A DNA stretch of 64,000 nt from Roseateles terrae (GCF_014192155.1 NZ_JACHXO010000004.1:62001-126000); one strand, 5' to 3'; positions 16,290 through 26,064 are shown, counted from the stretch's first letter. Numbers and translations: made by a program. The notes: generated by a model from the sequence alone, not told the origin.

Positions 16290-17120
16290 TTGCGCCGGAT
16301 TCGCTGGGCCCATCACCGGCGATCTCACGAGGCACGACTGCGATGGATCACAGGCCTCAGCCTGGCGCCGCAGATCGCTCCGCGACCTGAACCGCCCTTC
16401 CCGGCTCCTCTTCAAGCGGCCTGGCTGGACCGGATGGCGCTTGAACATCCGGGCTGGCAACCGGGCACCGAAGGTTGGGAACTCTCCTGTCATGCGCTGG
16501 TGCAGTTCTTTCGAGCCAGCGCGGCCAGTGGCGACCGTCCCTGCGCCTTGCCGTCCCGCGCGGCCGACCTGGTCTGGCACCTCTGGCTGGAGCTGGACCC
16601 CGAAGGCCTTGCCAAGTGGCAACGCATCCGGTGGGGGCGGGTCATCCCTCATCATGAACACGGTCCAGACAAGGACACCCGCGAGGCCCTGGCCCGCTGC
16701 CTCGTGCGGACCTGCCGGCTGGAGCGGCGCTCACCGGTCCGCGGCCGCCTGCCCTTGCTGTTCCGCTTGGACGGCCTGCTGCGCACTCCGGAAGGCTGGG
16801 CTTACACGCGGGGTCCGCGTGGACGGGTGCTGCACCGGGATCTGGACAGCGAGGGGCAAGCGCATCCCCACCGTTGGCGCCATGACGAGCTGGCTGCGTC
16901 CCGCCTGTTCGGCTTCGGGCTGATCGGCGCCGCCGAAGCGGGCGTGTCGGCCAAGCGCGCCGAGGCACGGGACGGTGGCGGCGACGGAGGCGGCGGCAGC
17001 AGTTGTGGCAGCGGTTGCGGCACCGGCTTCAGCGGTGGAGGATGTGACGGCGACGCCGGATGCGGCAGCAGCTGTGGCAGTAGCTGTGGAAGCAGCTGTG
17101 GCAGTGGGTGCGGCAGTTGA
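16290..17120 (+). CDS. GRDP-like protein with Cys/Gly/Ser-rich tail
   Basis: A 276-residue protein starting at TTG. The middle contains ADLVWHLWLEL...GRVIPHHEH, resembling the VDxVWHxHL...FIHH signature of glycine-rich-domain-protein-like (GRDP-like) families. The last ~45 residues are almost only Gly, Ser and Cys, with a repeating SSCGS pattern (about ten Cys). Such tails appear on small membrane or secreted proteins with unknown modification or metal-binding roles. No signal peptide is visible. A strong Pho box upstream suggests induction by phosphate limitation. Exact start uncertain. Function unknown. Confidence 0.6.
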   Translation: MRRIRWAHHRRSHEARLRWITGLSLAPQIAPRPEPPFPAPLQAAWLDRMALEHPGWQPGTEGWELSCHALVQFFRASAASGDRPCALPSRAADLVWHLWLELDPEGLAKWQRIRWGRVIPHHEHGPDKDTREALARCLVRTCRLERRSPVRGRLPLLFRLDGLLRTPEGWAYTRGPRGRVLHRDLDSEGQAHPHRWRHDELAASRLFGFGLIGAAEAGVSAKRAEARDGGGDGGGGSSCGSGCGTGFSGGGCDGDAGCGSSCGSSCGSSCGSGCGS

Positions 17121-17215
17121 GCCCAGGCCCTCAGCCTCTGCAGTCCGGTGACGCCTCCACGATGAACTCTATGCCCGCCGCGGTTTGGACCCCAGCGCAG
17201 ACGCCCCCTGCACCA

Positions 17216-17686
17216 TCACTGAGCGTTCGAATTCGACGTCGACGCCGAGCCCTTCAGCAACTGTCGTACCGCTGCAATCTGCCCATCGTCCTGCTGCTGC
17301 ACACGCGTCGTCGGCGAGCAGCCGCTGAATTCCGCAGGGCCACGCCCCTTGGCAAACACTAGCAGATGCATACCCGGAGCCAGGTCCGGCTGAATGAGCG
17401 CGATCTTCGGGCCCTCGGCTTTGTAGTTCTGGTCGTTGAACGGCGAGCGGATTCGGGAGACTTCCTGCGGATTGCCCTTGAGCACCGTCTCCACCTCAAA
17501 GGTGGCCTCGATCCCTCGTTTGTCGTCCAGCAAAGTGGCGGACTTCACCTGGGCCACAAAGATATGGTCGTATTCGGCCACCATCGACGGTAGCGGCTGC
17601 CGGAAGCAGCTCATGCTCCAGGCCGGCACGAAGGCCGCAGTCAGGACGCATGCGCTGAGAAGTCGGAGAGCTGGATGCATGAGCAC
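17216..17686 (-). CDS. Exported hypothetical protein, possibly NTR/TIMP-like fold
   Basis: A 156-residue protein with a signal peptide (MHPALRLLSACVLTAAFVPAWS). The mature part begins MSCFRQ and has a beta-rich layout: DHIFVAQVKSATLL, ATFEVETVLKG, GMHLLVFAKG and a second Cys (SGCSP). This order of (A)(D/E)xIFxxxV...FxVxxxxKG...GxxxLVFA resembles bacterial NTR/TIMP-like domains. That is a structural guess. The start could be ATG 17686 or 17680. No clear partners nearby. Confidence 0.6.
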   Translation of the reverse strand: MLMHPALRLLSACVLTAAFVPAWSMSCFRQPLPSMVAEYDHIFVAQVKSATLLDDKRGIEATFEVETVLKGNPQEVSRIRSPFNDQNYKAEGPKIALIQPDLAPGMHLLVFAKGRGPAEFSGCSPTTRVQQQDDGQIAAVRQLLKGSASTSNSNAQ

Positions 17687-17802
17687 AGTCTACGGCCCCT
17701 CCCGATAGAGGGTGTTACCAGCCGCAAGATCGCCGATAGTCGCCATTCCGTGCGCCGGACCACACTCTGGCCTTTTCGTACGTGAATGCACTGATTTATC
17801 GG

Positions 17803-17832
17803 TTGAAACTGGCCCATTCCTCTTCCTACACT
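17803..17832 (+). promoter_or_regulatory. Probable sigma-70 promoter
   Basis: TTGAAA (17803-17808) and TACACT (17827-17832) are separated by 18 bases, 50 bases upstream of the gene at 17884. Confidence 0.45.
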
Positions 17833-17883
17833 GGTGAAAACGCCGTGCGTGGTCCACGCCCAGGCGTCTCAAGGGAGGTACCC

Positions 17884-18483
17884 ATGGGCTATGAAGCGCA
17901 GGTGCTCTGTGAGCTTGGAACAGAACGGCAAACCGTCCTGGCTTTGCTTGAATCCCAGGAACTGGTCCTTCGCGGCCCCTTGCGCCGTCGATTCCTGATT
18001 GCGTACATGGCCGCGCCCCGTGTGGATCGCGGCGCATTGACGTTTGAATCGAAGGACGGCGACACCGTCGCCCTGCATCTGGGCGACGAGTTGGCGCACA
18101 AGTGGCTGAAGAAGATTCAGACCCCACCGCCCCCGTTGGCCGCCAAGCTCGGCATTGGCTCACACGCACGGGCTGCCGTTCTCGGACCGATCACCGATGC
18201 ATCATTGGCCCAGGCCCTCAAAGGCGCGACCACCGACGACTTCAGCCGTGCCGATGTGTTGATTGCCATGCTGCATGGCATGAGCGACCTGGAAGCCGTC
18301 GTTGCCCAGCACGCGTCCATGCCTTGCCGCGGCGTCTGGCTGGTGCATCGCAAAGGCCCCGACGCGGCCTTGCCCGATGCCCAAATCCGAATGGCCATGC
18401 GGGAACTGGGCTACAAGGATCACAAGATCACCGGCGTTTCGTCGGAATGGACGGCCACGCGATACGCGAAGCCAGCGCAATGA
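17884..18483 (+). CDS. Hypothetical protein with DUF3052-like C-terminal half
   Basis: A 199-residue cytoplasmic protein. GGGAGGT lies a few bases before ATG 17884, which fixes the start. The last ~80 residues (DFSRADVLIAMLHGMSDLE...GVWLVHRKG...RMAMRELGYKDHKITGVSSEWTATRY) follow the pattern of DUF3052 proteins, where a (W/V)xxxKG strand is followed by a helix and KVxxVxxxWxxxxF. The N-terminal half (LCELGTERQTVLALLESQELVLRG) is less clear. No function is known for the family. Confidence 0.65.
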   Translation: MGYEAQVLCELGTERQTVLALLESQELVLRGPLRRRFLIAYMAAPRVDRGALTFESKDGDTVALHLGDELAHKWLKKIQTPPPPLAAKLGIGSHARAAVLGPITDASLAQALKGATTDDFSRADVLIAMLHGMSDLEAVVAQHASMPCRGVWLVHRKGPDAALPDAQIRMAMRELGYKDHKITGVSSEWTATRYAKPAQ

Positions 18484-18576
18484 GGCAACGCCAGCACCGC
18501 AATGCGGACGGCTACTTTGGACACCGCCAGGTTCGGGGACCAAAGTCGCAGTGGCGCAGAAGAGCCGCAATGCCAT

Positions 18577-18600
18577 ACTGAAGTTCTTTGCAACTTCAGT
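18577..18600. repeat. Perfect inverted repeat upstream of the gene at 18621
   Basis: ACTGAAGTT (18577-18585) and AACTTCAGT (18592-18600) form 9-bp arms around a 6-base loop, ending 20 bases before the ATG at 18621. It could be an mRNA hairpin, a weak terminator for the preceding gene (no T-run) or an operator. Confidence 0.6.
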
Positions 18601-18620
18601 GGGTCGCCTCCGGCATCGCA

Positions 18621-19775
18621 ATGGTTCGTGTGTCGCGTTGGTTGTGGGCATTGCCCGTGCTGGTCTTCGCGCTGGCCACCTGGCTGCTGCTGGGGCCGTG
18701 GCGTTCGGCGCCTGCGGACATTGCGCCCGCAACGTCCGACGCTGCCGCGTCGTCAGCCCCTGCCGTTCGCCTTAACTTGCCGCTGAGCCAGGATCCCTGG
18801 GCCATCGTCGCTGAAGCGTCCCGCCTGGCCGACGCGTCGCAGGCACACGCACAAACGCAGACCGACTGCAGTTGGCAGAGCGCCGATGAACAACGACTGC
18901 CGGAACCGGAGCGCGAGCGTCAAAGCGCGCAGCAACTCAATGCGCACTTGCTGGCCCTGGCGGCGCGGCTCGATGCCGCGCCAGATGAACTGGGCCGATT
19001 GACCGGTGCCGTTTTGAAGCAGGATACCGACGCAGTCGTACGAATGGCCCATGTCACACAGGATCCCGTGATCTATGGACTGGCACTCCGCGTCTGCGGC
19101 TCAAGACCGCCTGTCTCCGCCTGCCAGTCTTTGCAGCCGGAGCACTGGGCCCAATTGAACCCGTCCGACGCGAGCGCCTGGTGGGCGGTCGCAGCCACCC
19201 GCACCGACCCCGCATCGGCCCTGCTGGCCGCACAACGCGCCATCCAGTCTCCCCAGACCACAGTGCTGGACGGCCGCCTCCTCAAACGCGCAACCGAACT
19301 GCCGGGGTTCCCGCCGGACATGCTACTGCCGGTGCTCAGCATGACTCTCACCATCAATCCGTATTCATCGGCTTCCGCATTGACCCGGGCCTGCGCCCGC
19401 GAAACGCCGGAACAGGCCACCCCAAAGGCCGAATGCAGCTCGCTGGCGCTGGCGGCGCTTCGTCAGGAACCTTTCTTGAATGGGCGGATCATGCTGACGA
19501 CTCGAGCGCAGCAATTGGGCATTCCCGCGCAGCAGCTTCCTGCCACGCTGCGCGAGCTGAAACAGCTTCGCCATGACATGGAAGACTGGCGCATGGCAGG
19601 CTTGACGGACACGGCGGTCCATTGTGCGGACGCACAGCGCGTGGTGGCGTTCGATATCGACGTCATGAACGGCGGCGATGTGGCTGCCTATAAGCGGACA
19701 AGGCAGCGGCTCGCAGCCGCAGCGTCGGTGTCGGCGTCAGCGCCATCGGCATCGCCAGCCGTCCGTCGGCCGTGA
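18621..19775 (+). CDS. Hypothetical exported or membrane-anchored protein
   Basis: A 384-residue protein. The N-terminal MVRVSRWLWALPVLVFALATWLLLG is a signal peptide or single membrane anchor. The rest is helical and Ala-rich, with several Cys and short repeats of the type AxxxxDASxWWAVAA. No family recognised. ATG 18621 is preferred over an upstream in-frame TTG at 18588 because it gives a clean N-terminal anchor and avoids placing the inverted repeat inside the coding sequence. Confidence 0.6.
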   Translation: MVRVSRWLWALPVLVFALATWLLLGPWRSAPADIAPATSDAAASSAPAVRLNLPLSQDPWAIVAEASRLADASQAHAQTQTDCSWQSADEQRLPEPERERQSAQQLNAHLLALAARLDAAPDELGRLTGAVLKQDTDAVVRMAHVTQDPVIYGLALRVCGSRPPVSACQSLQPEHWAQLNPSDASAWWAVAATRTDPASALLAAQRAIQSPQTTVLDGRLLKRATELPGFPPDMLLPVLSMTLTINPYSSASALTRACARETPEQATPKAECSSLALAALRQEPFLNGRIMLTTRAQQLGIPAQQLPATLRELKQLRHDMEDWRMAGLTDTAVHCADAQRVVAFDIDVMNGGDVAAYKRTRQRLAAAASVSASAPSASPAVRRP

Positions 19776-19799
19776 CCATGCCGCGATCGCGTTGATCGC

Positions 19800-21764
19800 T
19801 CAGCGCCCTTTGCGCTGGAACCCTTCCCGCGCCCGATCCAGCCACTGTGCCGCAACGCCCAAGGCTTGACTGCCCTTGCCCAGCAGAGCTGCTAGCTCCG
19901 TCTCCGCGCGTTCCTTCCAGGACTCGTCCGGGTCCGGCAGCGGCGGCAGGATGTGGGCGAAATAGCTCTTCCCCAGCCATCGATGCAGCAGGCGCTCTCC
20001 GGGGAAGGGTTCATTGTTGTTGAGGGCGCGCGCCCCCTTGAGGATGTTGCGGATGTCGTATTGCGTCGGGCTGATATCCGGCACCTGCTTGGGGATGCCC
20101 AGCAGGGTGTAAACGCCAACGCGGGCGGTGCGTACCGACGCCTCCATGGTGAAGATGATGTCGTTGCTGGTCTCCACAAACTGCCCCATCAGCGCGAGGT
20201 TGGTGCAGCCCTGCGGCACCACATGCGGACGGTCACCGGCAGCGCGAGGCATGAATTGCGCAGTGATGTAGGGCATCAGCGAAAGCCTCACCTGCGTCTG
20301 TGACGCCACGTGATCCAGCTGGTCTTCAATGCCCAGATGGAAGCACAGCTCAGCCAGCACCTCGCGCCCAGTGCATTGCGGCATCGGCTTCTTGACGTGG
20401 TTGCCGTCCTTGTCCATCAGCAGCGCATACACCCACAGCACCAGCACATCCTTGGGCTGGTCCGGGAAATGCGGCTGGCGGTTGCAAGTAAAGCTCAGCA
20501 CCCAGTTGGAATCGGTGAAGGTGATGATGCCGCCCGTCACCGTCTTGCCCGAATACGGATCGTTGACCGCCAAGGTCTTCAGACGCTCGACCAGCGGCGA
20601 TGGCCGACAGGTCAGCGTCGCCGATTCCCACATCGACCCCGCCGCATTGCCGTAAAACTTCTTCGGCTTGCCAAACACAGGCGACTTCAATGAGAGGTTC
20701 TTCCACAGCTGCCAGTCGCTGTCCTCGCCGGGCTCTTCATTGCCTCGCTGGAGCACCGGCGCGTGATCCATGTCGCCATAGGCCGTGCCCTCGGTCATGG
20801 ATCCGGTCAGCGCAAACACCACATCGCCCGGCGCCACATCGATGCGCTGGTCTTGTCCCTTCACTTTGCAGCGGATGCCAGTGACCGTCTTGCGATCGCC
20901 CTCTTCTGCCAGATCCAGGTCATAGGCCCGGGTGGCCCATTGCACCTTCACGCCGTGCGCCTGCAGATGCCGCATCAGCGGCACCACAAAACTGTCGTAC
21001 TGGTTGTACTTGGGAAACACCAGCGCCGACATGTCCGTCAGCCCGTCAATCGCATCCAGGAAGCGATGCATGTAAAGCTTCACCTCCAGCAGGCTCTGCC
21101 AGTTCTCGAAGGCAAACATCGAGCGCCACAGGAACCAGAAATTGGTCTCCAGGAAGCTGCTGCTGAAGTAGTCCTCAATGGTGATGTCGTCCAGGTCTTC
21201 CTTGCGCTTGAGGAGCAGCTTGAGAATCTCCAGCTGATGCGAGCGGCTCAGGCCCAGGGTGGAGAAGTCCCGGATCTCGCCCTGGCGATGCATCAGGCGG
21301 GCCTTGGACCAGTTCGGGTCCTGGTCATTCACCAGACGGTATTCATCCAGCACGCTGTAGCCCGGCGGCAGCTCCAGCGCCTGAACGTCCTGGAACAGGT
21401 CCCAGAAGTTGTCGTAGTTCCAGTTCATTTCGCGACCGCCGCGAATCAGATAACCCTGCTCGGCGTTGCCGCTGCCGTCCAGCGATCCACCGGCAATGTC
21501 CAGCGTATCCAGCAGGGTGATGTCTTCCCCCTTCATGCCGCCATCACGGATCAGATAAAAAGCGGCTGCCATCCCGGCAATGCCGCTGCCGATGATCCAG
21601 GCCTTGCGCCCGGGTATCGGCGTCACCAACGGGCGGTGACGCGAATAGGGGCCGAGCATGTCGGGCGGGGGCAGGGTGTCCTGCGGGCCCTTGTGCCAGA
21701 AACCCTGGGTAGCGTCGGCCTCGACCTGAATGGTGTTCTGGCGAGGAAGGGACGGTGTCGTCAT
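19800..21764 (-). CDS. ohyA: Oleate hydratase (myosin-cross-reactive antigen family)
   Basis: A 654-residue FAD-dependent enzyme that adds water to the cis-9 double bond of oleate to give 10-hydroxystearate. The N-terminal FAD-binding motif [13 protein letters not shown] is at residues 57-69. The family block [23 protein letters not shown] follows, and the protein runs full length (family about 560-650 residues) without a break. The start at 21764 is chosen because AGAAAGG lies upstream; an in-frame start at 21824 would add 20 residues. The enzyme is cytoplasmic or membrane-associated and is thought to detoxify unsaturated fatty acids. It appears monocistronic. Confidence 0.93.
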   Translation of the reverse strand: MTTPSLPRQNTIQVEADATQGFWHKGPQDTLPPPDMLGPYSRHRPLVTPIPGRKAWIIGSGIAGMAAAFYLIRDGGMKGEDITLLDTLDIAGGSLDGSGNAEQGYLIRGGREMNWNYDNFWDLFQDVQALELPPGYSVLDEYRLVNDQDPNWSKARLMHRQGEIRDFSTLGLSRSHQLEILKLLLKRKEDLDDITIEDYFSSSFLETNFWFLWRSMFAFENWQSLLEVKLYMHRFLDAIDGLTDMSALVFPKYNQYDSFVVPLMRHLQAHGVKVQWATRAYDLDLAEEGDRKTVTGIRCKVKGQDQRIDVAPGDVVFALTGSMTEGTAYGDMDHAPVLQRGNEEPGEDSDWQLWKNLSLKSPVFGKPKKFYGNAAGSMWESATLTCRPSPLVERLKTLAVNDPYSGKTVTGGIITFTDSNWVLSFTCNRQPHFPDQPKDVLVLWVYALLMDKDGNHVKKPMPQCTGREVLAELCFHLGIEDQLDHVASQTQVRLSLMPYITAQFMPRAAGDRPHVVPQGCTNLALMGQFVETSNDIIFTMEASVRTARVGVYTLLGIPKQVPDISPTQYDIRNILKGARALNNNEPFPGERLLHRWLGKSYFAHILPPLPDPDESWKERAETELAALLGKGSQALGVAAQWLDRAREGFQRKGR

Positions 21765-21925
21765 GGAGCGGCCTTTCTGCAATGCCGGAACCTGCACCGT
21801 AGCAGGTCGGCGGATGACGACCAATGTATCGATCGACCTCCGCCTCTCCTTTGATGTTTGTCAGCCAGCGCGCCCGTGAGAGAGCCGGCGGGACACCGGC
21901 ATGGCGCTGTGACCGTGGCGCGCCG

Positions 21926-23929
21926 TCAGCGGGTCGTGGCCGGCAGGCGGAACTTTTCCACCTGCGCCGCGAGCTGCTGCGCCTGGTCTCGCATCGAAGC
22001 GGCGGCGGCCGCGGTCTGCTCCACCATGGCGGCATTTTGCTGAGTGGCCTGGTCCAGGTCCTGAATGGCGGCGCCCACCTGGCTGATGCCATCCGTCTGG
22101 GCCCGGGTTCCCGCAGCGACATCCCGCAGCAGCCGGTCCATATGGCCTGCGCCGTCCACGATGCTGCCAATCGCCTGACGCGCCTCCTGCGTCACCGTGG
22201 AGCCGCGGCGAACGGTGTCCATGCTGGTGTTGATCAGGGTCTTGATCTCGCGGGCCGCTTCCGCACTGCGCCCGGCCAGGGTCCGCACTTCCGTCGCGAC
22301 CACGGCAAAGCCACGGCCCTGCTCGCCCGCCCGCGCCGCTTCCACAGCGGCATTGAGCGCCAGGATGTTGGTCTGGAAAGCAATGCTGTCGATCATTGCG
22401 GTGATGTCGCCGATGCGATGGGCGGAATCGTCGATGGCTTTCATCGTCTCAGCCAGCTCCGCCATGATGGTGCCGCCGTTGGCGGCCAGGCTGGCATTGC
22501 TGCCGGCCATTCGGGTGGCTTCGTCCGTGCTGTCGGCTGTCGACCGGACATTGGCGCCGATCTGTTCCATGGCCGACGACGATTCCTCAAGATTGGCGGC
22601 CGCCTGTTCGGTGCGTGCGGAAAGGTCTGACGATGCCGCAGCGATTTCCGAGCTGGCCGACACCATGCCCAGCGACGATTCCCGCACCTGCACCACCATC
22701 GCCCGCAGGCTGTCCTGCATGGTGGCCAGCAGCAGCATCAATTGCGCGGCCTCATCCCGCCCCCAGGGCGACGGCCGTGTGGTCAGGTCACCCGCTGTCA
22801 TGGCTTCCAGGTGACGGCCGACTTCCCGCAGTCCGCCGCGCATCACGAGGTAAAACGAAAAGAACAGATAGGCGGCCACCAGGAGGCACAGCGCCGTGAC
22901 CGCCAGAATCCACTGGCGGGCGTTTTGCGTGCTGGCGACGCGCTGCTCCAGCAGATCCTTCAGCAAGACGTTGCTGCGGCCGGACAGGGCCCGCAGTTCA
23001 TCCACCGCGGTCTGCCCCACCGAATTCAGGCCTTCCACATCAGCCTTGAATTCGTCTCCAAACCAGCGCCGCTGCGCCGCAGCAAAGAAGGCATCCGCGG
23101 CCTGACCGGCACGCTCCGCGTCCAGCCGCTCACGCACCTGGGCATTGAACTGGCCCGCGTGGCGGACGGCATTGCGCACGTCACCAAGGGCATCACTGCC
23201 ATGGAACCAGTAGCCATACAGCTGTCGAATCGCCGCCGGGGTGGCCAGGCTGGCCGTCCCCTGAAGGCTGCCACTGATGGCGCTGGAGCGAGAAATGTCT
23301 TCGATCACATCGGAGATCAGCGGTCCCGAGAGGGTCATCAGGTAGTAGGTGTCCTGATCCGGGTCCAGCGTCAGGCCGGAGGTGTCCAGCGTGAGATCAC
23401 GCAGCGCGACCAGTTCGGTGACCAGCCGCTGCATGCGGGACTCAAGGTCCGGGCTCCCGGCGTCCACGCCGCCCTGCACGAGCGCCGCATGAGCGGCTTC
23501 TACTGCGGCGACGCCTTCATGCAGGTTGATCGAGGCCGGCAGCGTCTTGGACAGCTTTCGGAACGCCTGCGCGGCGTCTTCCACCGCGGAAAGGTCCACG
23601 CGCGGCGCCATGCCGGACATGACCAGTCGACGCTGCTTCTGCGCTGCAATCAGCCACGGCTCCAGCGACTGCACCACGTCGACGCCCACCAATTCACTGC
23701 GGGCGAAGTCGATGGTGAGTTGGCTGGTGCGGTAGTAGGCCCCGCACAACAACATCAGCGGCACCAGGAAGGCCAAGGTGATGAGCCACGCCTTTGCACC
23801 GAAGTGCAATTGGCGGAACAAGCGCACCCCAAGCGCCCACGGGCCGTGATGCGCGAAGAAGCGACTTCCTCCGCGTGTCGGGTCGTTGTGTCCCATCAAG
23901 CTCGTGGTCAGGCTTCCGTCCATTTCCAT
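21926..23929 (-). CDS. Methyl-accepting chemotaxis protein
   Basis: A 667-residue receptor. A cytoplasmic N-terminus is followed by TM1 (residues about 48-66), a helical periplasmic sensor domain, TM2 ([22 protein letters not shown]), a HAMP region and a C-terminal signalling domain with the highly conserved tip ([46 protein letters not shown]). It should control CheA through CheW. No CheR/CheB-binding pentapeptide is present at the C-terminus (it ends LPATTR). GGGAG seven bases before ATG 23929 sets the start, and that site is inside a strong hairpin (23932-23966). No other chemotaxis genes are nearby, so it is an orphan receptor. Confidence 0.93.
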   Translation of the reverse strand: MEMDGSLTTSLMGHNDPTRGGSRFFAHHGPWALGVRLFRQLHFGAKAWLITLAFLVPLMLLCGAYYRTSQLTIDFARSELVGVDVVQSLEPWLIAAQKQRRLVMSGMAPRVDLSAVEDAAQAFRKLSKTLPASINLHEGVAAVEAAHAALVQGGVDAGSPDLESRMQRLVTELVALRDLTLDTSGLTLDPDQDTYYLMTLSGPLISDVIEDISRSSAISGSLQGTASLATPAAIRQLYGYWFHGSDALGDVRNAVRHAGQFNAQVRERLDAERAGQAADAFFAAAQRRWFGDEFKADVEGLNSVGQTAVDELRALSGRSNVLLKDLLEQRVASTQNARQWILAVTALCLLVAAYLFFSFYLVMRGGLREVGRHLEAMTAGDLTTRPSPWGRDEAAQLMLLLATMQDSLRAMVVQVRESSLGMVSASSEIAAASSDLSARTEQAAANLEESSSAMEQIGANVRSTADSTDEATRMAGSNASLAANGGTIMAELAETMKAIDDSAHRIGDITAMIDSIAFQTNILALNAAVEAARAGEQGRGFAVVATEVRTLAGRSAEAAREIKTLINTSMDTVRRGSTVTQEARQAIGSIVDGAGHMDRLLRDVAAGTRAQTDGISQVGAAIQDLDQATQQNAAMVEQTAAAAASMRDQAQQLAAQVEKFRLPATTR

Positions 23930-23931
23930 TG

Positions 23932-23966
23932 CTTCGCTCCCGCGACAAATCATCACGGGAGCGAAG
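23932..23966 (-). promoter_or_regulatory. Leader hairpin that holds the chemotaxis-receptor ribosome-binding site
   Basis: CTTCGCTCCCG and its exact complement CGGGAGCGAAG form an 11-bp stem with a 13-base loop, ending two bases before ATG 23929 on the minus strand. The GGGAG Shine-Dalgarno sequence is in the 3' arm and would be hidden when the stem forms. The 280 bases to the right of the start (to 24209) otherwise hold only a small terminator-like hairpin. Confidence 0.6.
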
Positions 23967-24085
23967 TGTCATACTATTTCGATACAAATGATGGTTACGC
24001 TACCAAACACAATGACAAAATCGTCCAGATTTGGCGGCTTTGAGCGCATTTTTGGCAGCGTTGCATTCGACCCCATTGGCATAAA

Positions 24086-24101
24086 CCCCGGTGATCCGGG
24101 G
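24086..24101 (-). terminator. Weak terminator-like hairpin
   Basis: CCCCGG (24086-24091) and CCGGGG (24096-24101) form a 6-bp stem with loop TGAT. On the minus strand it is followed by TTTAT, downstream of the small membrane-protein gene at 24210. The T-run is short. Confidence 0.4.
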
Positions 24102-24209
24102 CGGCAACGGCCGGTCGGGCAGTCCGCCATTTTTATCATTTGAATGCTGGAGCGTAGGTCGGACTCGACACCGCCGGGCGCACCCGGGTCACCGCATCCG
24201 CTTGCAACG

Positions 24210-24539
24210 TCATTCCATGGCGCGGTGGATCAGCGTCCAGGCCCCGGCCACCAGTCCAGCCGACACCAGCCACACCAGCATCCGTTTCACACCGAGGAAG
24301 TAACGCGCACGCTCCGCCGGGTCACGGATCCAGTCACGGCCGAACGGCGGCTGCCTGCCGATCACAAAGAAGAAGAGCGGCAGCAGCACGAAGACCAGCA
24401 TGAACCCGCCCCACAGCAGGTTGGAGCTCAGGGAGGACAACGACGTCTGTGACGCGTGCCAGTGCTCGAAGGCCATACCGCCCACGGCGGCCCACACGCC
24501 GGCGGCTGCGGCGGTTGTTTGATTCGGCTGAATGCTCAT
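24210..24539 (-). CDS. Small two-helix membrane protein, unknown function
   Basis: A 109-residue protein with two hydrophobic helices (NLLWGGFMLVFVLLPLFFFVIG and MLVWLVSAGLVAGAWTLI) joined by a polar loop containing PPFGRDWIRDPAERARYF. The N-terminal ~35 residues are Ala/Ser-rich. An upstream in-frame GTG at 24548 would add three residues. I recognise no family. Its neighbours give no clear link. Confidence 0.55.
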   Translation of the reverse strand: MSIQPNQTTAAAAGVWAAVGGMAFEHWHASQTSLSSLSSNLLWGGFMLVFVLLPLFFFVIGRQPPFGRDWIRDPAERARYFLGVKRMLVWLVSAGLVAGAWTLIHRAME

Positions 24540-24621
24540 GCGGGCCACTCTATGTGGGTGAGCGCCCGGCTGCCATCGCGGAACTACGCAGTCCGGGCTT
24601 CGGAAATCCCGGCCGCGCGAC

Positions 24622-25239
24622 TCAATGCGTGGTCTTGTTTCGACGCCATTCCACGTAGCTGGTCAACTCCGGCAGCGGCAGGAATCCTTCCTCCTGCGGA
24701 TCCTCAGGCAGCTCGCAGACTTCAATCACGTCCACATCACTCGCAGCGGACTTCTCGCCCAGCGCGGTGTCCAGGATCACCAGCAATCCGTTGGCAAAGG
24801 ACTGTTCCTGTTCCTCGTCAAAGCCAGGCATGGCCACACGAAGCCCCAGCACTTCCGGTGCGTCTTCATCAATCAGGGGCTGAAACCACATCGCGCGGGG
24901 ATCCAGCTCCAGGCCCTCGTACTGAATGCCAAATTCAAACCCCATTGCCGGCTTGAGGGCGATCACCTCCCAGCCGTCCAGGTCCGGCGCCACCGAGACC
25001 ATCGCCTCCACCAGCGGGAACAGCTCCCAGTCGCCCTCGGCGGTGATGACCAGCTCCCGCTCAGCGTCGCCCGGCATGGACACCTCAAACCACAGTCCGT
25101 CATCCACCAGCTTGAGATGCTCCAGCAATTCGTCCCAGAACGGATGCTCGGGCGACTCCAGCGCATCCAGCTCTTCCTGATGGGCCTTGAGCCAGGACCA
25201 GAACGCGGTGATCTGTTGCGGGTGGACGGTGTCTTTCAT
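24622..25239 (-). CDS. Acidic hypothetical protein
   Basis: A 205-residue acidic soluble protein. The N-terminal half (ITAFWSWLKAHQEELDALESPEHPFWDELLEHLKLVDDGLWFEV) resembles immunity-like or DUF-type proteins that share FWxWLxxxxxxLxxxxxxxxFWxELxxxLxxVxxGLxFE; I cannot name the family with confidence. GGAGG six bases before ATG 25239 sets the start. The gene is divergent from the HAD hydrolase at 25315, with 75 bases between them. No toxin-like neighbour is present. Confidence 0.65.
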   Translation of the reverse strand: MKDTVHPQQITAFWSWLKAHQEELDALESPEHPFWDELLEHLKLVDDGLWFEVSMPGDAERELVITAEGDWELFPLVEAMVSVAPDLDGWEVIALKPAMGFEFGIQYEGLELDPRAMWFQPLIDEDAPEVLGLRVAMPGFDEEQEQSFANGLLVILDTALGEKSAASDVDVIEVCELPEDPQEEGFLPLPELTSYVEWRRNKTTH

Positions 25240-25314
25240 GCAATGCCTCCGTTGTGAACCCATTATCGACGCCGGGCCGTCCCGGAGCAGCGGCGGGATG
25301 ACTCAGAATGCGGC

Positions 25315-26064
25315 ATGCAGTTCAACCGTATTCGTGCCATCTCCCTGGACCTGGACGACACCCTCTGGCCCTTCCGACCCTGCCTCGTCCGGGCCGAAGC
25401 AGCCTTGCTGGCCTGGCTCCAGACGCATGCCCCCGCCACCCAGACGGTGCTGGCGGATCCGGCCGCGCTGATGACCTACCGTGCCCGCGCGCAGGAGCGG
25501 CATCCGGAATTGCGGGCGGATCTGAGCGGGCTGCGGCGGGCGTCGATTCGGGCGATGCTGGAAGATTGCCAGGAAGACCCTGCCCTGGCGGAGTCGGCGT
25601 TCGAGGTGTTCTTTGCCGAGCGGCAGCGGGTGGACCTGTTTCCCGAAGTGGAAGAAGCGCTGGGCCAGCTCAGTGAGCGGCTGCCCCTGGTGGCGCTGAC
25701 CAACGGCAATGCGTGCATCCACAAGGCGGGCATCGGGCGATTCTTCAAGGGTGCAATCAGTGCGGCGGTGCTGGGCGTGGCCAAACCGGAACCCCAAGCC
25801 TTTCACGCGGCAGCGTCGCTGGCGGGGGTGCATCCGTCCGAGGTCCTGCATGTGGGGGACGACTGGCACCTGGATGTCGTCGGCGCGGTTGCGGCCGGCG
25901 GGCATGCCGCCTGGGTGGTCCGGTCGCCGGAAGCCCTGGGGATCGCGCCGGGCTGGGCCCCGGGACATGGGCTTGGGCCTGCACATGACAGCAGCACCGG
26001 CGCAGACGTCCCGCACCTGCGGATCACGGATCTGCGGCAGCTGTGTGAGCAGATCGGCGGCTGA
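25315..26064 (+). CDS. HAD-superfamily hydrolase
   Basis: A 249-residue cytoplasmic phosphatase-like enzyme. Motif I is SLDLDDTLW, motif II LTNGN, motif III the Lys in GVAKPEPQAF and motif IV HVGDDWHLDVVGA, so all catalytic positions are intact. The helical cap between motifs I and II places it in subfamily IA. The substrate is unknown. The last ~35 residues after PEALGIAPGW are extra and low in complexity. The stop codon lies in the first unit of an 8-bp tandem repeat (26061-26084). Confidence 0.85.
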   Translation: MQFNRIRAISLDLDDTLWPFRPCLVRAEAALLAWLQTHAPATQTVLADPAALMTYRARAQERHPELRADLSGLRRASIRAMLEDCQEDPALAESAFEVFFAERQRVDLFPEVEEALGQLSERLPLVALTNGNACIHKAGIGRFFKGAISAAVLGVAKPEPQAFHAAASLAGVHPSEVLHVGDDWHLDVVGAVAAGGHAAWVVRSPEALGIAPGWAPGHGLGPAHDSSTGADVPHLRITDLRQLCEQIGG

